Below, piece by piece: positions 58,901-64,000 of a stretch of 64,000 nt of DNA; position 1 is the first letter of the stretch, and every line of letters begins with the position of its first letter. A program made the position numbers and the translations under genes. Below the pieces are notes generated by a model that ran no database searches, had not been told where the DNA came from, and saw only the letters and a program-made list of their open reading frames with translations. This DNA comes from JAIOSM01 sp964565415 (lineage in GTDB: Bacteria > Desulfobacterota > Desulfobacteria > Desulfobacterales > Desulfobacteraceae), in assembly GCA_964565415.1 (NCBI GenBank), contig CAZMEX010000003.1:36071-100070 (forward strand), written 5' to 3'.

Positions 58901-61705
58901 GGTAAATGTCCACGAGACAGGATCTTTTTTTGCTTTATAAACTTTTGTTTCAATATTTACCCATTTGCTTGTGTATTGGGTAAGATATGCATTGCCAGCA
59001 CCTTTTACCCTTGAAGCCTTTGTGACTTCATGCTTGATTTGTATTGAAACATCTGTCCCTTTTACAGGATATCCCTTTTCATCAACCACCATAAATTCAA
59101 TCCTGGCAGGTTTATCTTCCTGATAGATCCACTTTGTATTTCTTAAGCCGACAAAACGATCTCTGCCGACATAATCTGCAGATACAGTTGAAGCAATATA
59201 TTTACCGCGATCATCCTGTACGCTGCTTTCAACTGTTAATTTGCCATATAAAACTCCTTTGTCAGGCAGTGTAAACCAGGAAGAATGCTTGCCTTTATCA
59301 TCAAGCATTCCTTTTTTCTGAAATATTTTATGGGTTTGATTTTTTTGATATGTATCAAAGTTGAATTTTTTTGCCTCATGGTGCTTTGGAACAAAATATC
59401 GGTTTTGAAGCCTGGCAGTTATTCTAAAAGGAGCATCAATATATGGTCCGCCTGAATGCAGCAGAGCAGAACAAGTTGCCTCAACTTTTTCCCCCTGGTG
59501 AAACAAATCACTGTTTAATTTGTTTTCAACATGGAAGGGTGATGGGGTAAAGTCACTTACCAGTACCTTCATTGGCTGCCAGGTAAGCTTTGTATAATCA
59601 GCACTTAATTGAAAATTATAAAAACCAACCGCACCTGTTTTAAGGGTGGTAAATTCTCCATTAAAGCTGCCAAATTCAGATAATTTTATCTTATCTTTTT
59701 TATGGACAACCTTACCTTTTGGATCAAATATCTGCAATTTGTAAGCATTATCCGGTGCAGATATAAAACTATTATTATCCTGATCTCTTACATAAATTTT
59801 ATATTGTATTGTATCGCCTGCCCTGTAAACCCCTTGTGCAGTTGTGCCCCATGAATGGATATGACCGTATTTTGTTTTTTGATCATTGTATATTGTATAA
59901 TTTGAACTTTGTGAAGTATCAAGTGAAAAATGTCCTGAAAGAGGTAAAACAGCAATATCATCTCCCTTTTGAATATGTACAAAAAGTCTTTTACAGGCAA
60001 AAGGTTGATTGCACCACTCCAAGGTATTAAGTTCAGGGTCAAGGATTTTTGTGCCTGGTAGGATGGCTAGACCATTTTTGTCACTTGATGTTGCACCCAA
60101 TATTTTTTTAAGCGATGACAGTGATGACAGTGAGTCTTTATATATTGTAACTTCTGCATCACTTACTATTTTACCGCTGTGTAAATCAGTGATCCAGACA
60201 AGGCAGTTAAAGTGCCCCAGCTTTACGTGAACTTGAAATGGAGTTACCTGCCCGAAAAATTCATGGTTGGATAGCTTGCTGCCCAGGGTAGACACAGCTG
60301 AAATATTACCATATACAGCACCTGATTTCCCATCAAGCATACCACGGACACCAAGTGGAACAGCATAAGCAATATCCGGGGCAGCTGGAATATCAACTTT
60401 GTGGTTGAGGTTTTTTTGGCTTCCCTTGGATGTCAGTTTTCTATAATTTACATTAAGGTTTTCAAGATTGGTAACATATACCGGGACTTCAGAGTCAATT
60501 GTTTTTTCAAGCACAGATCTGTTGTGTATCAGTCTAAGTTCAGGTTTCCTATGGTCTGTAAAAAATTTTATATCAATGGATTCAGGCAATAATCTTCCAA
60601 ATTCATCTTTTGGTCCCTTGCCCTTTGATACAACATGATACTCCTGCCATGCTTTTAGATTTCCAGGCAGAAAAATAGCATATTGCCTGCCCCTTTTATG
60701 TGGGCTGTTTAACCTGGAATAACTGTATACATTTTCCCAGGGGTCATAATCTTTTCTGTTTCCTGCAAGATCTGGTGCAAACTCAATATTATCTTTTATC
60801 TCTTCTTTAATAACTGGTGCGCTAAACACAAGTGAAACCTGGTTAAACGGGTCTATGAACTCCTTGGATTCATAATCTTTGAAATTATTGATCAATACAT
60901 CTGAATTATTATTTGTTCTGCTCTTTACACCGATAAACCTGAATTCAGGATATGTGTCAAATTTCACTATAACCCTGCGTGTTATCCCTTTTTTCTTTCC
61001 ATGGACTGAAATCAATCCAGGCTCAATTCTTAACTCCATGGATGAATCAAGGGGCAACTCCCCAAGAGGAGAGACAAGCCAGACATTATATGCTTTTGCT
61101 GTTTTCTGCTTTTTTTGTTTCCTGGTATCAGGTTCTGCTTTAAGTGTATATCGCTTTTTTCCGATGGCTGATAGAATAAAAATATGGTTTTCAACACTGT
61201 TTTTCGATACAGGCTGGTTAAACACAACTCTTATAACTGGTGTGCCAGGTGATTTCCATGTTTTAAACCATGCATAGCTGACCTTTGCTCGTGCTGTGAT
61301 AAAAGTGTGATTAACAATTTTTTTTATTGTATTGCCGTCCCTGGTCTCTATTCCAGGCTTAACTGTTATCTGATACTTTGTGGACATTTTAAGTTGATCC
61401 TTATTGCCAAGCTGGCAGGCAAGGGCACTTGTATTTATCCAGCGCCATGCACAATTGCAGGAAGGGGTGATTACAATGGGTATCTCATCTTGTTTTCTAT
61501 CCATGCGACCCAGAGGCACAACAGGTTGATTAAATTGAAATACAATCTTGCGACCTGCAGGTACATCTTTACCATCGGGAGTGATTCTTGAAATCTGCAA
61601 AGGTTTTTTTAAAGCTGAATCACTTGAATCAAACACAGCAAATGCAGAGTGTGTTGATATGAAAACAAATATTATAATTAATATCAAACTTTTTTTATTG
61701 ATCAT
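55907..61705 (-). CDS. bacterial alpha-2-macroglobulin (YfhM-like)
   Basis: About 1932 residues. The N-terminal signal peptide KSLILIIIFVFISTHSAFA lacks a lipobox Cys, so it seems to be secreted by signal peptidase I rather than lipid-anchored as in E. coli. MG-type beta-sandwich domains fill the first about 1150 residues, and a DLEN...GGGGADISMRSLFKFVSYWNPSL region leads into the core DNLTGWRVFAMAVT. The thioester motif CWEQ is intact at Cys1421, followed by the helical TED. It traps proteases in the periplasm through the thioester (family knowledge). Start ATG 61705 has GGAGAGAG upstream; a longer frame to 61735 is rejected. It overlaps pbpC by 14 bp. Confidence 0.94.
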   Translation of the reverse strand: MINKKSLILIIIFVFISTHSAFAVFDSSDSALKKPLQISRITPDGKDVPAGRKIVFQFNQPVVPLGRMDRKQDEIPIVITPSCNCAWRWINTSALACQLGNKDQLKMSTKYQITVKPGIETRDGNTIKKIVNHTFITARAKVSYAWFKTWKSPGTPVIRVVFNQPVSKNSVENHIFILSAIGKKRYTLKAEPDTRKQKKQKTAKAYNVWLVSPLGELPLDSSMELRIEPGLISVHGKKKGITRRVIVKFDTYPEFRFIGVKSRTNNNSDVLINNFKDYESKEFIDPFNQVSLVFSAPVIKEEIKDNIEFAPDLAGNRKDYDPWENVYSYSRLNSPHKRGRQYAIFLPGNLKAWQEYHVVSKGKGPKDEFGRLLPESIDIKFFTDHRKPELRLIHNRSVLEKTIDSEVPVYVTNLENLNVNYRKLTSKGSQKNLNHKVDIPAAPDIAYAVPLGVRGMLDGKSGAVYGNISAVSTLGSKLSNHEFFGQVTPFQVHVKLGHFNCLVWITDLHSGKIVSDAEVTIYKDSLSSLSSLKKILGATSSDKNGLAILPGTKILDPELNTLEWCNQPFACKRLFVHIQKGDDIAVLPLSGHFSLDTSQSSNYTIYNDQKTKYGHIHSWGTTAQGVYRAGDTIQYKIYVRDQDNNSFISAPDNAYKLQIFDPKGKVVHKKDKIKLSEFGSFNGEFTTLKTGAVGFYNFQLSADYTKLTWQPMKVLVSDFTPSPFHVENKLNSDLFHQGEKVEATCSALLHSGGPYIDAPFRITARLQNRYFVPKHHEAKKFNFDTYQKNQTHKIFQKKGMLDDKGKHSSWFTLPDKGVLYGKLTVESSVQDDRGKYIASTVSADYVGRDRFVGLRNTKWIYQEDKPARIEFMVVDEKGYPVKGTDVSIQIKHEVTKASRVKGAGNAYLTQYTSKWVNIETKVYKAKKDPVSWTFTPADPGSYRIKASIKDTKGREHSTRIHAWVAGVGRVVWQQPQDNTLQIIPEQEAYNIGDKARYLVKNPFPGATALITIERYGVIKSWTQKLETSTPVIEFDIEPDYVPGFYFSVVITSPRVEKPLGDNNIDLGKPAFRMGYVEVAVKDPYKEIIVKARSDKETYKPGNIVKIDFNAQPRHLNLNHQGKKEPIELAVVVLDQAVFDLLAKGRDYYDPFKGFYHLDGLDLENYNLLTCLIGRQRFETKGANTGGGGGADISMRSLFKFVSYWNPSLKTDDKGNASIEFKVPDNLTGWRVFAMAVTPTDRMGLGDIGFKVNQPTEIRPVMPNQLTEGDSFKAGFSIMNRSDKLRRLSIEINVSGQVDYTNTNNKKPNLIHKEQIELLPYKRSTVWMPVKTRGSGKLVFKVTARDKIDGDGLIHTIPVKKQRSLETAANYGTTTRDRITESILFPEKIHTDVGSVSVAASPTVIGNVKGAFEYVRKYPYSCWEQKLTKGVMASHYQNLKKYMPKHFSWEKSDLLPQTTLGDAAGFQAPNGGMAYFTPENQYVSPYLSAYTALSFNWLRDSGYTIPEQVEKKLHKYLGTLLKQDVFPTFFSRGMSSTVRAVALAALSEHEKISLSDLRRYEPHVPFMSLFGKTHYLMAALNIKGGASIAKRVAKKILAHSSQTGGKFLFNEELDDGYKRILATPIRANAAILSAFTKLGEKEYGAEIAGDIPFKLVRSITQTRGSRAHWENTQENMFCMNALIQYSRVYEKQTPDMIVRTLMDAKLLGKTQFKAFQDKPVTFQRQINKHDPGKETKITIERKGKGRLYYSTRVNYAPLEEYAARTNAGMEIRREYSVERDNKWILLKSPMKISRGELVRIDIFLSLPAVGNFVVVDDPVPGGLEPVNRDLATASTVDAEKGDYTASGGSWWFSFPDWFSYNTSRWSFYHQELRHDSVRFYSDFLAAGNYHLSYTAQAIAQGSFAQMPVHAQEMYDPDVYGKGIFGTLMVDDDN

Positions 61706-61744
61706 CACTCTCTCTCCTAAATTAAAAATATCCAAAAATAATTA

Positions 61745-62746
61745 TTAATTTTGTATTCTCTGTTTGAGTGCCTTAATAATACCTAAACACACCTGATTTG
61801 CATCGGCAACTATGGCAACATCAGCCATTTTCATCATTGTTGCATTGGGATTTTTATTTACCGCAATAATAAAATCAGCATCTGTAACAGCTGAAGTGTG
61901 CTGAATTGCTCCACTGACGCCAAAGGAGATTAGAACCTTGGGTTTGATATTTTTACCTGCCTGACCCACCAAAGATTCATGGTCAATCCAGTTGCCATAC
62001 ACCACAGGCCGTGTGGCACCAACCTCGGCATTCATAAGTTTTGCAAGGTCAAACAATTTTTTAAATTTTCCTTTGCTTCCCATGCCTCTGCCCCCGCATA
62101 TAACTATATCTGCATCTTCAATTTTCTGTTTTCCGGCAGGTTTATATTGTGAGGTGATCATACGTACTCTCTCTTCTGGCATATCAGAGGGCAGGGGCAT
62201 GCCTAGGATTTTTCCTGTTGCTTCATAGTCATGGGGAAGCTCATGAAATGTTCCCGGGCAAATAGTTGCCATCTGGGGTCGACAGAACGGAGTTACAATT
62301 TTAGCAATCAGGTTCCCGCCAAAAGAGGGTGCAATTTGAATCAGCCGACCTTTTCCATCAATTTCAAGGTTAATACAATCAGCAGTTAATCCTGTGTTTA
62401 ATATTTTTGCGACCCGGGGGGCAAATTCCTGACCAAATCTGGTTGCTCCGATCAAAATTGTTTCAGGTGCATGTTTTTTTACAAGAGTTGTTAAAAGATG
62501 TGCATATGTTTGAGAAGAATAAGATTTAAGATCAGGATGATCAACCACATATACTTTTTTTGCCCCGTGGGCAATATACTCTTTAACATATTCATCCACC
62601 CTGTGACCAAATACCACAGCACAAACCACTGCACCTGTTTTAGAGGCAAGGTCAGTGGCGCGCCCCAGAATTTGAAGTGTTACCCTGTTTTGAAAATAGT
62701 TTCGATAATCACCAAACACCCATATATCATTATTATCTTCAGCCAT
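61745..62746 (-). CDS. etfA: electron transfer flavoprotein, alpha subunit
   Basis: 333 residues. The FAD-binding C-terminal domain shows ADIVICGGRGMGSKGKFKKLFDLAKLMNAEVGATRPVV, then VLISFGVSGAIQHTSAV and AVNKNPNATMMKMADVAIV. No extra ferredoxin domain is present at the N-terminus. With EtfB it carries electrons from acyl-CoA dehydrogenases. GGAGAG lies upstream of ATG 62746; it follows etfB by 5 bp. Whether it is bifurcating cannot be settled by eye. Confidence 0.95.
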   Translation of the reverse strand: MAEDNNDIWVFGDYRNYFQNRVTLQILGRATDLASKTGAVVCAVVFGHRVDEYVKEYIAHGAKKVYVVDHPDLKSYSSQTYAHLLTTLVKKHAPETILIGATRFGQEFAPRVAKILNTGLTADCINLEIDGKGRLIQIAPSFGGNLIAKIVTPFCRPQMATICPGTFHELPHDYEATGKILGMPLPSDMPEERVRMITSQYKPAGKQKIEDADIVICGGRGMGSKGKFKKLFDLAKLMNAEVGATRPVVYGNWIDHESLVGQAGKNIKPKVLISFGVSGAIQHTSAVTDADFIIAVNKNPNATMMKMADVAIVADANQVCLGIIKALKQRIQN

Positions 62747-62751
62747 ACTTT

Positions 62752-63585
62752 TTACTCTCCATCATGCTCATGGGTTTTTAAATCTTTTCCCATGGCAGAG
62801 CTTAGAATTTTTCCATGGGATTCAAATAACTGGTCAATGATTTTTTTGACTGCCCCTTTTAGTACAATATTGTCTTTATCACTGGTTGGAGAATATACAT
62901 CAATGATTTTTGTTGGAGAGTCTTTAATGGCATTCAAGTCATGATCAAGCCCAAGGGCATCGGCATCCATTACAGTGATTTCAGGTGTTTCAAAGGCAGT
63001 TTGTACTCCTTCAAGGGTGACATGCCGGGGAATATATCCATCAAGATCTATGGTGACAACTCCGGGCATATCCATTTCAAGTATTTCAGCAAAATCATCC
63101 ACCTGCCGATTTACCTGAATCTTGTTGTTCATAACTTCAATTTTATTTACAAAACATATTAGAGGAAAACCAAGATCTTGAGCAAGTTGTGGTCCCACCT
63201 GTCCTGTTTCACTGTCACTGGTTTGTGAACCGCACAGCACAAGATCAACTGATTTAATCTGTTTTTTAACTACACAAGATAAAACATAGCTTGTTAAAAA
63301 AGTGTCAGCACCTGCCATGCGCTTGTCTGTCAGTAAGATTCCCTGATCTGCACCAAGGGCCTGGGCTTCATGGAGTACTTCTGCTGCCATGGAAGGTCCC
63401 ATGGTGATGGCAGTAATATGTGTTGGATGTTTTTGTTTGATTTGAAGCGCTGCCTCAAGGGCTCTTTTGCTGGCAGGATCCATCATTCCTTCGGCAAGCT
63501 CCCGCTTCAATGTACCTGTTTTTGAATTCCAGGGCAGCTCTGACACCATGGGTACCTGTTTTATACACACAATTAATTGTAACAT
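62752..63585 (-). CDS. etfB: electron transfer flavoprotein, beta subunit
   Basis: 277 residues. Family features are LIVCIKQVPMVSEL, ASKRALEAALQIK, AITMGPSMAAEVLHEAQALGADQGILLTD, GADTFLTSYVL and LVLCGSQTSDSETGQVGPQLAQDLG. AAGG precedes ATG 63585. It lies 13 bp after the acyl-CoA dehydrogenase gene, giving the common dehydrogenase-etfB-etfA order. Confidence 0.95.
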   Translation of the reverse strand: MLQLIVCIKQVPMVSELPWNSKTGTLKRELAEGMMDPASKRALEAALQIKQKHPTHITAITMGPSMAAEVLHEAQALGADQGILLTDKRMAGADTFLTSYVLSCVVKKQIKSVDLVLCGSQTSDSETGQVGPQLAQDLGFPLICFVNKIEVMNNKIQVNRQVDDFAEILEMDMPGVVTIDLDGYIPRHVTLEGVQTAFETPEITVMDADALGLDHDLNAIKDSPTKIIDVYSPTSDKDNIVLKGAVKKIIDQLFESHGKILSSAMGKDLKTHEHDGE

Positions 63586-63598
63586 AATTAAACCTTTA

Positions 63599-64000
63599 TC
63601 AGCTGGGTCTTGTTAAAATATCCCTGGCAATGACCATCTTTTGAATCTCACTTGTTCCCTCATATATCTGGGTTACTTTAGCATCCCTGAAATATCTCTC
63701 CACATCATACTCTTTTGAATACCCATAACCGCCATGTATTTGTACTGCTTTATCTGTCACATATTTGGCAGTTTTACTGCAGTGAAGTTTTGCCATGGAT
63801 GCCTGGGATGAAAATGGTTGCCCGTTGTCTTTCAGGGAACATGCACGATAAAGAAGAAGCCTTGATGCATCAATTTGAGTGGACATATCAGCAAGATAGT
63901 TTTGTATGGTTTGAAATTTTGATATTGGTTTTCCAAACTGCTGCCTCTCTTTTGCATAGACAACTGACGCTTCAAAGGCAGCCTGGGCAATTCCCAATGC
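63599..64000 (-). CDS. acyl-CoA dehydrogenase, C-terminal part (cut by window edge)
   Basis: About 134 C-terminal residues; the frame is open at the right window edge, so the start lies beyond it. The helical C-terminal domain has ALGIAQAAFEASVVYAKERQQFGKPI, RLLLYRAC, VQIHGGYGYSKEYDVERYFRDAKVTQIYEGTSEIQ. The Glu in IYEGTSEI is the usual catalytic base of short-chain acyl-CoA dehydrogenases. It feeds electrons to the ETF encoded downstream. Chain-length specificity is not readable from this part. Confidence 0.95.
   Translation of the reverse strand, partial: ALGIAQAAFEASVVYAKERQQFGKPISKFQTIQNYLADMSTQIDASRLLLYRACSLKDNGQPFSSQASMAKLHCSKTAKYVTDKAVQIHGGYGYSKEYDVERYFRDAKVTQIYEGTSEIQKMVIARDILTRPS

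Noticed and set aside
58238..59014. 258-aa plus-strand open frame
   Set aside because: It lies wholly inside the alpha-2-macroglobulin gene, is Cys/Phe/Lys-rich without domain features and has no ribosome site.
1..64000. CRISPR arrays, insertion sequences, integrases, phage genes
   Set aside because: No direct-repeat arrays, transposase motifs or terminal inverted repeats with target duplications were seen anywhere in the window.

Overview
The window is an A+T-rich bacterial chromosome segment, densely packed with genes on both strands. It most likely comes from an anaerobic Desulfobacterota lineage (Desulfobacteraceae-like sulfate reducers). That placement is an inference from gene content: many PAS/Cache histidine kinases and a sigma-54 regulator, an MJ0042/DUF3426 protein, a UbiA of the futalosine-menaquinone type, an AmrS radical SAM enzyme, an ETF plus acyl-CoA dehydrogenase, and TRAP and Liv-type importers. 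No rRNA, insertion sequence, integrase, phage gene or CRISPR array was found. One tRNA is present.

Layout. 1-2.0 kb: end of coaX, an orphan CheY-like receiver and a thioredoxin-fold/HEAT protein. 2.1-5.2 kb: a minus-strand island with a multi-pass membrane protein behind a long structured leader, possible tiny ORFs, and a DUF2235 (Tle1-like) hydrolase that ends in a PA-IL-lectin-like domain. 5.3-8.0 kb: lnt and prfB, the latter with the classic programmed frameshift. 8.0-15.8 kb: a 5-oxoproline-type locus. The minus-strand genes are a GntR/FCD regulator, TRAP transporter dctPQM and pxpABC; a biotin carrier protein and biotin carboxylase diverge from them across a dyad. 15.9-20.0 kb: phosphoesterase, a ParB-like/DUF4032-like/AsnC-like fusion and a GAF-PAS histidine kinase in one operon. 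20.1-25.8 kb: hisD, a Cys-rich mini-protein, polA and a TraB/PrgY-family protein.

26.0-35.8 kb is the most coherent accessory system. A sensor kinase and an NtrC-type activator are followed by a well-matched -24/-12 promoter with two upstream dyads. Next comes a 53-residue stand-alone Fis-type helix-turn-helix protein, about half identical to the activator's own DNA-binding domain. A complete Liv-type ABC importer and an acyl-CoA ligase complete the run. The arrangement suggests regulated import and CoA activation of a carboxylic acid.

35.8-47.3 kb: a small helical protein, recN, a methyltransferase, amrS, ubiA, a tRNA nucleotidyltransferase, a Cache-PAS histidine kinase paralogous to the earlier one, a DUF89 protein and queC-queE-queD, whose promoter is visible. 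47.3-52.7 kb: tRNA-Met(CAT) with promoter and terminator, a very acidic MJ0042/DUF3426 membrane protein, hpt, a DnaJ/CbpA protein and mnmG. 52.8-64.0 kb: a TIGR01212-type radical SAM protein, the pbpC/alpha-2-macroglobulin pair, etfA, etfB and the C-terminal part of an acyl-CoA dehydrogenase cut by the window edge.

Functional assignments rest on motifs and remembered family features read from the sequence; no database search was run.
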